Source: an uncultured Pseudohongiella sp. (GTDB lineage: Bacteria > Pseudomonadota > Gammaproteobacteria > Pseudomonadales > Pseudohongiellaceae). Taken from it: 64,000 bases of DNA. The notes under the pieces are model-generated. The model was not told the origin of the DNA. It did not search any database and worked only from the letters and a program-made list of their open reading frames with translations. Shown here in pieces: positions 43,010 to 52,171 of the stretch. The translations under genes were made by a program, and so were the position numbers. The stretch is from contig CACJWK010000003.1 of assembly GCA_902597095.1 (NCBI GenBank), positions 62,001 to 126,000 of the forward strand, given 5' to 3'. The first letter of the stretch is position 1; each line of letters opens with the position of its first letter.

Positions 43010-44551
43010 TCAGGCCCAGTCGAAGTTTCGCTTGATGCTACCCAGCCTGACATAGAAAGACTCAGCTCTCTCTTCATCACCGTCTGGTCTGGATCCCATC
43101 AGGCTTACGGCTGGGATCACTATCAAAGGCAGAATGAGGGTCAGAAATGAGGGATCCCGCCATTCACCAAGAAAGGTGATCAGTTCATACCATGCCTGCG
43201 CAAACCCGCCGGCTGTGGCATTTTCCGCCCCGCCGAACAACGTGTTGAACAGCCACATCACCAATCCACCTGCAAACCCGGTCGCCATACCCCAGAACAC
43301 GCCCTGCTCAGTTGTCCGCCGCCAGTAAAACACATATCCGACCGCGATAGCCGGGGGCACAACCATCGCAAAGCCCAACAGCAGCAGTTGCAGAACCGAG
43401 CTGATATTTCCCAGCCAGGCGATCACTGCCGCTGCAGTACCGTAAAGCATCGTCACTATTTTGTAGGCGCGCAGCTTGCGGTCGGAGTCATATTCTTTGG
43501 CTGCGGGAATCCAGTCATTCACAAACATGGTAGCGCTGGCCAGCAGAATCGGCGCACCGGACGAAATGACTGCCGCCAACACCGCGGCCAGAGCAATGCC
43601 ACCGAGAATCGGCCCGGTGTCCATGGCCAGCTGCGCGATATTCAGATAGCTGGTCAGGCCGCTTTCAGACCCGTATGTCGCCGTAGTCAGAATACCGATA
43701 AAACCAGCCACCAGGGGCATCAAGGCAGCAATGATTCCGGCCAGAAAGAACCCGGGAATCAGGTAGTCCTGCTTTGCGGCCGAACTCGCGTAATTGGCGT
43801 ACACCGACGCAGCCGGAGTGTGAATCGTCGCAGATATAAAGAGGGCAATAATGGTCGCCCAACCAATGCCGGTGAAGCTCCACCAACTCGACTGCTCTTT
43901 ACCCGCATCAGCCAGCATGCCGTCAGCCAGTGTCGTCACGGCTTCCCAGCCTCCAAGGTTATTCATGGCTATTGTGCCAACCAGCAGTAAGCCGAGAATA
44001 ATCACAGAACAATGGACGACGTTGGCAATAGCGGTGCCTTTAAGCCCCCCTGTCACTGTGAACGTCACAATCAGGAAGCCTCCGATGGCAACCCCTACAA
44101 CGAACGGCAGGCCGGTCACACCGCTGACAATTGAGCCAATGACATAGGGCTCGATAATGTTCACGACCAGATACTCAGCCTGCACGCAAAGGCTGGTAAG
44201 CCATTGGCACCGATAGGAACCAAACCGGTAGTCGAAGACCTGACCCACACTGACAACCTGAAGACGGCGATAGGGAATCGCAAAAAACAGGCCCACCAAA
44301 AAAAGTGCTGCGAACGAGTTTACTCCGTACCAGAGATGACCCAGGCCCTCGCTTATCACATCGCCTGCGACCCCATAGGTCCCGGCACCGCCAATGCGAG
44401 TGCCTGCCACACCCGCGGCCAGCATGAAAATACCGAGGCTGCCACCCCCGATCGCCCAGTCACTTGCAGTACTGTTATTGCGATTTAGATAGATGCCGAA
44501 TGCAGCAAAGAACCCCAGATAGAGAATGATAACGGTGGCGGTGATACTCAT
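43010..44551 (-). CDS. Sodium:solute symporter (SSS family)
   Basis: The 513-residue protein has about 13-14 hydrophobic segments and SSS-family features: G-V-A-G-T-R-I-G-G-A-G-T-Y-G-V-A in the early helices and A-S-G-A-P-I-L-L-A-S-A-T in the middle, resembling the PutP/pantothenate-like branch. It takes up an organic solute with Na+. It ends 11 bases after the convergent TPP-enzyme gene, and its start region is divergent from an amidohydrolase gene with inverted repeats between. Confidence 0.85.
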   Translation of the reverse strand: MSITATVIILYLGFFAAFGIYLNRNNSTASDWAIGGGSLGIFMLAAGVAGTRIGGAGTYGVAGDVISEGLGHLWYGVNSFAALFLVGLFFAIPYRRLQVVSVGQVFDYRFGSYRCQWLTSLCVQAEYLVVNIIEPYVIGSIVSGVTGLPFVVGVAIGGFLIVTFTVTGGLKGTAIANVVHCSVIILGLLLVGTIAMNNLGGWEAVTTLADGMLADAGKEQSSWWSFTGIGWATIIALFISATIHTPAASVYANYASSAAKQDYLIPGFFLAGIIAALMPLVAGFIGILTTATYGSESGLTSYLNIAQLAMDTGPILGGIALAAVLAAVISSGAPILLASATMFVNDWIPAAKEYDSDRKLRAYKIVTMLYGTAAAVIAWLGNISSVLQLLLLGFAMVVPPAIAVGYVFYWRRTTEQGVFWGMATGFAGGLVMWLFNTLFGGAENATAGGFAQAWYELITFLGEWRDPSFLTLILPLIVIPAVSLMGSRPDGDEERAESFYVRLGSIKRNFDWA

Positions 44552-44634
44552 GCGCGGCTCCTGCTGCAGAAATGAGACTTGTTGTTATTGTGTTGTCGGC
44601 GTCGCACCCGTCCTTGGGGTGCATGCGGCCCGCC

Positions 44635-44671
44635 TGCCAGCGGTCTGGCCCCGCGCTGCCCGCGCCGCTGG
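44635..44671. promoter_or_regulatory. Large inverted repeat between symporter and amidohydrolase genes
   Basis: GCCAGCGG (44635-44642) and CCGCTGGC (44664-44671) are perfect complements around a 21-base GC-rich spacer, in the divergent interval between the symporter (start 44551) and the amidohydrolase (start 44833). It could be a regulator site or a hairpin in the symporter leader (on the minus strand). A second, shorter repeat CACCC/GGGTG flanks it at 44605-44621. Confidence 0.35.
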
Positions 44672-44832
44672 CATGACGATTGATCGCTCTTGATGCTCTG
44701 TCAGCAGGGTTGACAAGTTGAAACGCTATCGAAGTCAATGCAGACTGCATACTACACTAGCAAAGCATCCGGTATCCACAGCGCAGACAGTGGGTCAAAG
44801 ACGCGTGCGACACATTCGTGAGGAGCCTTGAT

Positions 44833-45852
44833 ATGGCGCATCCGACACCGGGGAGCAATGACTGGTTAAATCAGGTTAAGGAGGAAATCATCGACCCTGA
44901 TCGACCTATCATTGACCCCCATCATCATCTGTGGAAGAGGCGTTTCGGCAGTGATTATTTGCTGGGCGAACTCTGGTCTGACACCGGCAGCGGGCACAAT
45001 GTGGTCCAGACAGTATTCATGGAATGCGGAGCATTTTATCTGCGCGAGGGACCGGAGTATCTCAGACCTCTGGGCGAAACCCGCTTCATCTCCGAATTGG
45101 CCTCTACAAGCGCCTCCACTGCCGACCGCGCCACTGTTGCCGGCATCATCGGGCATGCTGACCTAAGGCTCGAAGAGCCGAAACTTTCTGAACTGCTCGG
45201 GCTGCACCAAGCGGCTTGTAAAGGGAAATTTCGCGGAATAAGGCATGCCGGAGCTTGCGATGACAGGCCTGAGGATTTGTTTATCCCGGGCCCGGCGCCC
45301 AAAGAGCTCTATCGCGATCCAGCCTTCAGAGAGGGACTCAGGCTTCTGGGAAGCCTCGGTTACACCTATGACACCTGGCACTACCATCATCAAAACTCAG
45401 ACTTTATTGAGCTCGCACAGGCAGTTCCTGAGTGTGTAGTCGTACTGGACCACTTCGGAACACCTCTTGGAGAGGGTATCTACCGCAACCACAGAGAAGA
45501 CATCTATCAAAGCTGGAAGGAGGATATGCAGAGACTAGCCAGACTCCCCAATGTCTATGTAAAACTTGGCGGGCTGGCGATGCCGGATAACGGCTTCCGG
45601 TGGCATCAGGCTCAGATACCACCCAGCTCAGATGAAATTATTGCGGAGCAGGAGCAGTACTACCTGCATATGATTGACAGTTTCGGCCCTGAACGCTGCA
45701 TGTTTGAAAGCAACTTCCCGGTCGACCGGCTTTCCGTCAGCTATCACGTGCTTTATAACGCCTTCAAAAAGATGACTTTACGTTTTTCTGAAGACGAAAA
45801 GCATGACTTGTTCTTCGGCACAGCTGAAAAAGTCTATTCGCTGGCAGATTAA
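44833..45852 (+). CDS. Amidohydrolase-family TIM-barrel protein
   Basis: The start at ATG 44833 has AGGAG eight bases upstream; an in-frame GTG at 44818 is rejected. The 339-residue protein begins with I-I-D-P-H-H-H-L-W-K-R, the metal-binding motif of the amidohydrolase_2/2-pyrone-4,6-dicarboxylate lactonase and fuconolactonase group, and continues with a G-I-R-H-A-G region, D-H-F-G-T-P and a late N-F-P-V-D-R. It hydrolyses lactones or decarboxylates aromatic acids in this family. It leads a short operon with the HAD gene nine bases downstream. Confidence 0.85.
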   Translation: MAHPTPGSNDWLNQVKEEIIDPDRPIIDPHHHLWKRRFGSDYLLGELWSDTGSGHNVVQTVFMECGAFYLREGPEYLRPLGETRFISELASTSASTADRATVAGIIGHADLRLEEPKLSELLGLHQAACKGKFRGIRHAGACDDRPEDLFIPGPAPKELYRDPAFREGLRLLGSLGYTYDTWHYHHQNSDFIELAQAVPECVVVLDHFGTPLGEGIYRNHREDIYQSWKEDMQRLARLPNVYVKLGGLAMPDNGFRWHQAQIPPSSDEIIAEQEQYYLHMIDSFGPERCMFESNFPVDRLSVSYHVLYNAFKKMTLRFSEDEKHDLFFGTAEKVYSLAD

Positions 45853-45860
45853 CAAAAGAC

Positions 45861-46502
45861 ATGCGCTACACCACATTGATCTTTGATCTTGACGGCACAC
45901 TGAGCGATCCGGCACTGGGGGTAGTTCGCTGCATGAACTTTGCGCTTACGTCCTTTAATCAGCCACCCCGGGCAGATCATGAGATAAAACGACACATCGG
46001 ACCTCCCCTTGAACAAATCCTCGCCCTGCTGAGTGACAATGATGATCCGGCATATGTTTCTGCGCTTGCAGCGCGTTATCGCGAGCGCTATGCAGAGCTG
46101 GGGTACCGGGAGAACACCCTCTATCCTGAGGCAAAGGCAACGCTTGCTGCCCTGAAAAATTTCGGATTTCGGCTTGGGGTATGCACCTCCAAGCTCAGAC
46201 CTAGCGCCCTTAAAATTCTGGAGCTATTTGAATTAGTCCGTTTCTTTGACTTCATCAGCGGCCCCCTTGCAACTGAGACAAAATCGGAACAACTCAGGGA
46301 TCTGCTGCAAAGCGGCACCATTGATTCGGACGCGCTGATGATAGGGGATCGCGCAATTGACATGCAGGCCGCTCATGAAAATCGACTACAGAGCGCCGGC
46401 GTACTCTGGGGCTACGGTGGCCGCGAAGAACTGGAATCTGAGCGACCGGCCTTCCTATTTGACTCTTTTTCAGAGCTGTTTCACGCACTGACTCAACGCT
46501 GA
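45861..46502 (+). CDS. HAD-family hydrolase, phosphoglycolate phosphatase-like
   Basis: The 213-residue protein has F-D-L-D-G-T-L (nucleophile Asp9, Asp11), a cap region (residues about 17-85), C-T-S-K (conserved Thr/Ser and Lys) and I-G-D-R-A-I-D-M (late Asp). Length and layout are of the Gph/PGP subgroup that removes phosphate from small phosphomonoesters. It is co-directional with the amidohydrolase (nine-base gap) and convergent with the thioesterase gene. Confidence 0.9.
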   Translation: MRYTTLIFDLDGTLSDPALGVVRCMNFALTSFNQPPRADHEIKRHIGPPLEQILALLSDNDDPAYVSALAARYRERYAELGYRENTLYPEAKATLAALKNFGFRLGVCTSKLRPSALKILELFELVRFFDFISGPLATETKSEQLRDLLQSGTIDSDALMIGDRAIDMQAAHENRLQSAGVLWGYGGREELESERPAFLFDSFSELFHALTQR

Positions 46503-46515
46503 ACGCGCAGAATAG

Positions 46516-46938
46516 CTACTTCTGTCCCAGGCGTTTTATGACCGCGCTGCTGGTCAGCACGATTTGGTCACCGGCCCGGAGCAGACAGCGCATGAATACC
46601 ATATTGCCACCGCGCCGAATGGTCTCCGCCTCTCCCGTGATCAGTGCTCCCTCACTGGCAGGCGCGATGAACTCATTGTTGCAGCTCACGGTCACAACAC
46701 TCTCCGCCTCAGAGCCTCCGTTCGCACCAAGACACAGCGTGTAGTCCGCGAAAGACATCAGCACGCCACCGTGCACCGTCTGATGCGCATTGCAATGGCG
46801 GGCCTGAACTCTGAACGCCGTTCGCGGGTGCACTCCGTCCATGTAGAAAAAGAACGGCCCGATAGAGTCCTCTGCCGCGTCTCCCTCCCAATGACGGTAG
46901 CTGTTGGGAATGTCGTAATCTTCAGGGTTAAAACTCAT
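46516..46938 (-). CDS. PaaI-type hot-dog thioesterase
   Basis: The start at ATG 46938 gives a 140-residue protein; the longer frame from 47049 overlaps the next gene and is rejected. It has the hot-dog motif N-A-H-Q-T-V-H-G-G-V-L-M-S-F-A-D-Y with a basic/acidic active site, and I-A-P-A-S-E-G-A-L-I-T-G-E-A. Members hydrolyse acyl-CoA thioesters, often aromatic or branched. It fits the CoA-ester-degrading theme of the window. Convergent with the HAD gene. Confidence 0.9.
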   Translation of the reverse strand: MSFNPEDYDIPNSYRHWEGDAAEDSIGPFFFYMDGVHPRTAFRVQARHCNAHQTVHGGVLMSFADYTLCLGANGGSEAESVVTVSCNNEFIAPASEGALITGEAETIRRGGNMVFMRCLLRAGDQIVLTSSAVIKRLGQK

Positions 46939-46972
46939 GATGTCTGAACCTTTTGCCTGTTCGCTCTGCCCG

Positions 46973-47140
46973 TTAGGGGATGAGGGCGTCCACCGCAAGC
47001 CCAAGAATCTTGAGAGGCAGGGTCGCCACTTCCGCCACGACCGAGACAACAGCGCCAGCAGCAGTGATGACGCATGCCGTAAGCAGAACAGAAAGCAGCA
47101 GAATACAACAAACTGTCCGCAATTTTTTCACTTTGGCCAT
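46973..47140 (-). CDS. Small lipoprotein
   Basis: The start at ATG 47140 gives a 55-residue protein with a basic N-terminus, hydrophobic segment and lipobox L-T-A-C (Cys23). The mature part, V-I-T-A-A-G-A-V-V-S-V-V-A-E-V-A-T-L-P-L, is a short hydrophobic/amphipathic tail. I do not recognise a named family. It is 34 bases upstream of the thioesterase on the same strand and may be co-transcribed. Confidence 0.6.
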   Translation of the reverse strand: MAKVKKLRTVCCILLLSVLLTACVITAAGAVVSVVAEVATLPLKILGLAVDALIP

Positions 47141-47278
47141 AGCGATCCAATGATTACGAGGTTTACAGCATGTTATCGATCTATTGACCGACTTCTTCAA
47201 GGCCGGACACGGTTAACCGAAACCTCTGCCATACAGATGGCTAAGCCATCGCCTGCCGCGTTGGGTCGCTCTGCCTGA

Positions 47279-48355
47279 CTAGACAGGCCGGTCGGAAAAA
47301 TCCCTGATGATCAAACGATCCGAATCTTCAACCCCCTGAGCAAACTCTTGTGCCAGTTCGTGGCTGTAATCCAGCACCCGGCGCCAGTTTGCCAGCCTTT
47401 CGCTTTCACTGTATCGCTGGAAGTCATTCCGGTCGGGGATTTTGCCACCCGGCAGACGGGCAGTGAATTCAGCGCTGGGAGTCAGTAACACGACATTGTC
47501 GAAATGTTGTGACGAAGGCTGTCGCCAGAAGAGCTTTTTGTCAAACCACCCGGGCGTGATGACAGGGCTGAAATGTGGATAGAGAACGAGGCCGTCAATT
47601 GCGTGAAATGGCAGATCAAAATGGTAGTCAGTGATGCCGCCGTCCCAGTAGAGACCCTCGGGGGCTCCCTTGACATTCCTTACCCCCTCCAGCAAAAAAG
47701 GGATAGACCCACTGGCTAACATGGCTTCAGGGACGTTGTCCTCGGTTAAAGGGACTATGGCGGTATCCAGATCCGTCAAGGATGCAAACGGACTCTGCCC
47801 GCTTAGCCGCATGGTGGTAAAGATCGTTCGCTGGAAGAACCACGAGAGCGAGCGCCTGCTGAACACGTTCGCAATCGCACTTCCCGCCAGAGACAGTTTC
47901 TGCAGGCTGGCGGATTCGGAACCTGCCAAACCTTTGCAGCGGTCTGCCACGATATGCGTCTGAATCAGTTGATTCGCTGCAATCTCAGCCGCACCGGAAG
48001 ATCCCAGCGCCGCCGCTAACACCGAATGCATTTTTTCCGTAATTTCCTCAACGGTCGGCTGGGCAGAGTAAGTCTCCCGGCTGTAACGGGCAGCCAGTTC
48101 GTCTATTGCCCGCAGAGGGGTCGCGGTGCCAAGACAGCTTAAACGCCAAGCCCCTGCGGATGAGCCAAGCGTCATCAGAGGCTTTTCCCTGTTGGCGAAA
48201 TATTCACCGAACAGGAAGCGGTCCAGGCCGTACAGCACGAACCATTTTGGCCCTCCCGAAGCTCCCACCAACAGGGAAAACTGAGAAGGATCGAGCCCGT
48301 TCTTTTTGATTCGGCTTTTGGCTTTCGGGCCAGCATAGATCTCAAGCGCAGACAT
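47279..48355 (-). CDS. Patatin-like phospholipase
   Basis: The start at ATG 48355 is preferred to the GTG at 48385. The 358-residue protein has a patatin-like oxyanion region V-G-A-S-G-G-P-K-W, the catalytic elbow L-G-S-S-A-G (Ser66) and the second catalytic Asp in Y-W-D-G-G-I-T-D-Y. Patatin-like enzymes hydrolyse phospholipid or lysophospholipid acyl chains. It has no signal peptide. It is convergent with nothing nearby; an MFS gene starts 103 bases away on the opposite strand. Confidence 0.88.
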   Translation of the reverse strand: MSALEIYAGPKAKSRIKKNGLDPSQFSLLVGASGGPKWFVLYGLDRFLFGEYFANREKPLMTLGSSAGAWRLSCLGTATPLRAIDELAARYSRETYSAQPTVEEITEKMHSVLAAALGSSGAAEIAANQLIQTHIVADRCKGLAGSESASLQKLSLAGSAIANVFSRRSLSWFFQRTIFTTMRLSGQSPFASLTDLDTAIVPLTEDNVPEAMLASGSIPFLLEGVRNVKGAPEGLYWDGGITDYHFDLPFHAIDGLVLYPHFSPVITPGWFDKKLFWRQPSSQHFDNVVLLTPSAEFTARLPGGKIPDRNDFQRYSESERLANWRRVLDYSHELAQEFAQGVEDSDRLIIRDFSDRPV

Positions 48356-48457
48356 AGCGCGATATGATATAATCCGGTCGGCCACGGCGCTAGCGCGCCT
48401 TGCGTCTAAGTCGGGTTATCCGGCCGGGCACCCACGTTCCAATTCGGTAGAGCAACG

Positions 48458-49675
48458 ATGAAAACAACAGCCCTGAGCGCAGCACTTCACGAGCGGAAGA
48501 CTTTTCTCTACCTGTTGGCCATAGGCAACACCATCGCATTCGCAACCTGGCAAGTCATGCTGAACAATTTTGTTGTCGAGCGGGCATCTTTCGGCGGCGA
48601 GGAAATCGGCATATTGCAGAGCCTGCGGGAAGTTCCCGGCTTTCTGGCGTTCACTGCCATATGGGTAATGCTGATAATACATCAGCAGAGCTTTGCCGTT
48701 CTGTCCTTGCTGCTGCTCGGTTTTGGAACTGCGATCACCGCGTTCTATCCGACCGCCATGTGGGTATATTTCAGCACGGTCATTATGTCGATTGGCTTTC
48801 ACTACCTAGAAACGCTCCACAATTCTCTGAGCCTGCAATGGCTCTCGACAGATGAAGCCCCTGAAGTTCTGGGCAAACTTCTGAGTGTAAGGGCCATATG
48901 CAACTTTTTAGTGCTGGGGAGTCTGTATCTTTACCTGTTGATTTACAGTGTCGATTACCTGCTGGTGTATCTGATCGCGGGAAGTATAGCCATAGCAATC
49001 GCTCTGTTTTGCTGGGCTGGTATCCCGAAATTTGACGACCCGGTTACACAGCGAAAGCAACTGTTCCTAAGGAAAAACTACTGGCTTTACTATGCTCTGA
49101 CATTTCTGGCTGGTGCCCGTCGTCAGATTTTTGTGGTATTTGCCGGGTTTCTGCTGGTAGAGAAATTCGATTTCCCCGTGGAAAATGTCGTGCTGCTGAC
49201 TTTGGTCAACGCAGCACTCACTTTCTGGCTCGCGCCCAAAATTGGCAGGTTAATCAGCATGATCGGCGAAAGGCGCGCGCTGACATTGGAATATATTGGC
49301 CTTATTGTCGTTTTTGTCAGTTACGCATTCGTTGACAGTCTCGCAGTCGCGGTGGCGCTTTATTTGTTGGATCACCTGTTTTTTGCCATGGCGATCGCGA
49401 TCAAGACCTACTTCCAGAAAATTGCCAAACCTGAGGACATTGCGGCAACTTCCTCAATCAGCTTTACCATCAATCACATTGCTGCTGTAGTCTTACCGGC
49501 CTTGCTGGGTCTGGTCTGGGTCATCAATCACAGTGCCGTTTTTCTGATTGGAGCCGGCATTGCGCTGGGTTCTCTTCTGCTGTCGCAACTGATCCCAGAT
49601 TTGCCGGAATTTGGACAGGAAACCCGGATCGCTGATCGACTCGATGCCGCCGCGAACCAGTCGAGCCTGTCCTGA
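48458..49675 (+). CDS. MFS transporter
   Basis: The 405-residue protein has about twelve hydrophobic segments with the MFS layout: R-E-V-P-G-F-L-A-F and a cytoplasmic G-R-L-I-S-M-I-G-E-R-R-A (the usual loop 8-9 pattern). A group of related permeases occurs in marine gammaproteobacteria; the substrate is unknown. It precedes selD by 150 bases with a hairpin between, so co-transcription is uncertain. Confidence 0.85.
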   Translation: MKTTALSAALHERKTFLYLLAIGNTIAFATWQVMLNNFVVERASFGGEEIGILQSLREVPGFLAFTAIWVMLIIHQQSFAVLSLLLLGFGTAITAFYPTAMWVYFSTVIMSIGFHYLETLHNSLSLQWLSTDEAPEVLGKLLSVRAICNFLVLGSLYLYLLIYSVDYLLVYLIAGSIAIAIALFCWAGIPKFDDPVTQRKQLFLRKNYWLYYALTFLAGARRQIFVVFAGFLLVEKFDFPVENVVLLTLVNAALTFWLAPKIGRLISMIGERRALTLEYIGLIVVFVSYAFVDSLAVAVALYLLDHLFFAMAIAIKTYFQKIAKPEDIAATSSISFTINHIAAVVLPALLGLVWVINHSAVFLIGAGIALGSLLLSQLIPDLPEFGQETRIADRLDAAANQSSLS

Positions 49676-49678
49676 GGT

Positions 49679-49697
49679 AACCGGCTCTGGCCGGTTT
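49679..49697 (+). terminator. Hairpin after the MFS gene
   Basis: AACCGGC (49679-49685), a TCTG loop and GCCGGTT (49690-49696) form a perfect seven-base stem just after the MFS stop, followed by only a short T run. It is a weak intrinsic or Rho-aided terminator separating the MFS gene from the SelD fusion. Confidence 0.45.
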
Positions 49698-49826
49698 GCG
49701 CTCCGGCCCTTATGTCGGGATGCCTGGTGAGTCTGCTACAGGTACAATGGCAGCGATTCTCGTTAAACTCGAGCCGCGCAGAGACAACATTCAGGTCAAC
49801 CACACTGTGTACCCGTTCCCTCAAAA

Positions 49827-52085
49827 ATGAATATCAGCCCGATCGTCAAACACTTGGTACTGATCGGTGGCGGCCACAGTCATCTGGCGGTACTTCGCCA
49901 GCTCGGCATGCACCCCGTGCCCGGCCTGGCGGTGACACTGATCACCCGAGAGGTCGTGACCCCGTACTCCGGATCATTGCCTGCGCATCTTGTCGGTCAC
50001 TACAACCGAGACCTGATGCACATTGATTTGCGCCCACTGGCACAATTCGCTGGCGCGCGCTTGATTCAGTCAGAAGTCGCAGAGATCAATCTAAACGACC
50101 GAAGCATCAAGCTCGGTAATCGGCCAGATATTCCCTTCGATTGTCTGTCACTGAACATCGGCTCACGCCCTGACAGCGCATTGATTACCGGAGCTACTGA
50201 TCACGCGCTGGCAGTGAAACCTATCGACAGGTTTCTTGGGAAGTGGGAATCCATCAAACAGCAGGCCAGCACCGCGATGGCAGCAGGCCGTGACTACAGG
50301 CTGGCTATCGTTGGCGGTGGTCCCGCCAGTGTGGAGCTGGCTTTCGCCTCGCAAATTGCGATTGATCCGGTCGAAGGTGGAAACAAACAAGCCCACGGGC
50401 GACTGCAGATCTGTCTCGTCAGCGCAGGCCATCAATTGCTGTCAGGACATAACGCCAGAAGCCGGGAGTTTGCCCGGCAGGAACTCGTGCGCCGGGGCAT
50501 TGAAATCCGCTTTGGCAGTCGCGTCGACCGCTTTGACAAAAACAGGCTCGTGCTGACGGATGGCACGGAACTAAAGTGCGATTCGGCAATTTATGCAACC
50601 GGAGCAAGCCTGCCGGAATGGCCGTTTCAGTGCGGACTCGCAAAGAGTGAAGATGGGTTCATTGAGGTCGGCCCGACGCTGCAGACCACAAGCCACGACT
50701 TTGTCTTTGCGGCCGGTGATGCCGCCACCATGTGCAACGAACCAAGACCGAAATCCGGTGTCTATGCGGTGCGTCAGGGGAAAATCCTGGCAGAAAACTT
50801 GCGCCGTTTTGTCACCGGTCGATCACTCAAGCGCTACTTCCCGCAAAAAAAGACGCTGGCCCTCATCAGCATGGGCAACAAGTCGGCTATCGCCACCCGT
50901 GGCGAATGGTTTTACCAGGGTGCCAGCATGTGGCGACTTAAAGACACTATCGACCGGCGCTTCCTGAAAAAATACTCAGAACTGCCTCAAATGGCCGTAG
51001 AGCTAAACATCGCGCCCGGGCTACTGGACCAACAGGCCCAGACCAAGCTGCGCAATCATGCTATGCGCTGCGCCGGGTGCGGGGCAAAAGTCGCCAGCAG
51101 CGTGCTGGAAGACGTGCTCAGCGAGCTACCCGAATTCAAAAGGGACGATGTACTGAACGAATCGGGTGGCGCTGAAGATGCGTCACGTATTCAACTGTCA
51201 GACGGACGAATACTCCTGCAGAGCCTCGACTTTATCAAAGCATTTACCCGCGATCCGTTCCTGTTCGGCAAAATCGCAACCAATCACAGTTTGAGCGATA
51301 TCTATGCCATGGGAGTGCAGGCCCACTCTGCTCTGGCTCTGGTCGGGCTGCCGTTCGCGGAGAGGAAGTACAGCAGGCAGCAGTTGCGGGAACTCATGCT
51401 TGGCTGCGCTGAGGCACTGGAAGAAAATGACTGTAGCCTGATCGGCGGGCATTCGGCGGAAGCCGAACAATTGCAATTCGGACTGGCCGTCAATGGCTTT
51501 GCAGCTCCGGAAACTATCCTCACAAAAAGCAACCTCAAAATTGGGGATGCACTGATACTCACCAGACCACTGGGTTCCGGAACCCTGCTTGCTGCTGATA
51601 TGCGCTATCAGGCGCGCCATGAATGGATGGACGCTCTCATGCAGAGCATGCTCAGCTCGAATCGGAAAGCATCCGAAATTTCTGTGACACATGCTGCCCA
51701 TGCCTGCACAGATATCACCGGCTTTGGGCTGCTGGGTCATCTGCTGGAAATGCTGGCAGAAAATGATATAGGCGCGACTCTGTTTCTTGAACAGATTCCG
51801 ACTTTTTCAGGGACACTGGCGACCCTCGGCAGAGGCATAGTCAGTTCACTTCACGCCGACAACCAATTGAACGCGGCCCGAATCAGCAACCAGACAGAAT
51901 TTCAGAATCACGAGCTTTTTCCCGTACTGTTTGACCCGCAAACCGCTGGCGGACTGTTGATCAGCCTTCCCCGTTCCCGGGCCGAGGACTGCCTGAAAAT
52001 GCTGCTTGCAACCGGTCACGAGCGGGCTGCAATGGTCGGCGAAATCACCGAAACAGAAGAAGCCGGCACGGTAACCCTGTCCTGA
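49827..52085 (+). CDS. selD: Selenide, water dikinase (SelD) fused to an FAD/NAD(P) oxidoreductase
   Basis: The 752-residue protein has two domains. Residues about 1-380 are a pyridine-nucleotide-disulfide-type oxidoreductase with FAD motif V-L-I-G-G-G-H-S-H-L and NAD motif L-A-I-V-G-G-G-P-A-S-V-E, plus a C-terminal F-A-A-G-D-A-A signature. Residues about 405-752 are SelD: A-G-C-G-A-K-V with catalytic Cys418 and Lys421 (Cys, not Sec), N-H-S-L-S-D-I-Y-A-M-G, G-G-H-S-A-E and L-F-D-P-Q-T-A-G-G-L-L. SelD makes selenophosphate for tRNA-Sec; the oxidoreductase half, known in some marine bacteria and algae, may supply reduced selenium. It supports an active Sec pathway with selC in this window. Confidence 0.95.
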   Translation: MNISPIVKHLVLIGGGHSHLAVLRQLGMHPVPGLAVTLITREVVTPYSGSLPAHLVGHYNRDLMHIDLRPLAQFAGARLIQSEVAEINLNDRSIKLGNRPDIPFDCLSLNIGSRPDSALITGATDHALAVKPIDRFLGKWESIKQQASTAMAAGRDYRLAIVGGGPASVELAFASQIAIDPVEGGNKQAHGRLQICLVSAGHQLLSGHNARSREFARQELVRRGIEIRFGSRVDRFDKNRLVLTDGTELKCDSAIYATGASLPEWPFQCGLAKSEDGFIEVGPTLQTTSHDFVFAAGDAATMCNEPRPKSGVYAVRQGKILAENLRRFVTGRSLKRYFPQKKTLALISMGNKSAIATRGEWFYQGASMWRLKDTIDRRFLKKYSELPQMAVELNIAPGLLDQQAQTKLRNHAMRCAGCGAKVASSVLEDVLSELPEFKRDDVLNESGGAEDASRIQLSDGRILLQSLDFIKAFTRDPFLFGKIATNHSLSDIYAMGVQAHSALALVGLPFAERKYSRQQLRELMLGCAEALEENDCSLIGGHSAEAEQLQFGLAVNGFAAPETILTKSNLKIGDALILTRPLGSGTLLAADMRYQARHEWMDALMQSMLSSNRKASEISVTHAAHACTDITGFGLLGHLLEMLAENDIGATLFLEQIPTFSGTLATLGRGIVSSLHADNQLNAARISNQTEFQNHELFPVLFDPQTAGGLLISLPRSRAEDCLKMLLATGHERAAMVGEITETEEAGTVTLS

Positions 52086-52095
52086 AAACCATCGT

Positions 52096-52121
52096 CAGGC
52101 GCTGCTGGCAGCAGGCCTGAA
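52096..52121 (+). terminator. Hairpin after selD
   Basis: TCAGGC (52096-52101) and GCCTGA (52116-52121) enclose a further CTGCT/AGCAG stem, giving a long hairpin right after the SelD stop. There is no T-tract, so the role may be Rho-assisted termination or mRNA stability. Confidence 0.4.
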
Positions 52122-52171
52122 GCTCAGGTATATTTTCGGCTGCATAACTGACGTAAATAAAAGGATTGTCC

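Noticed and set aside
44581-44700. CRISPR or tandem array near the symporter start
   Set aside because: Only paired inverted repeats, no repeated spacer units.
51063-51080. Selenocysteine in SelD itself
   Set aside because: The catalytic position is TGC (Cys418), not TGA.
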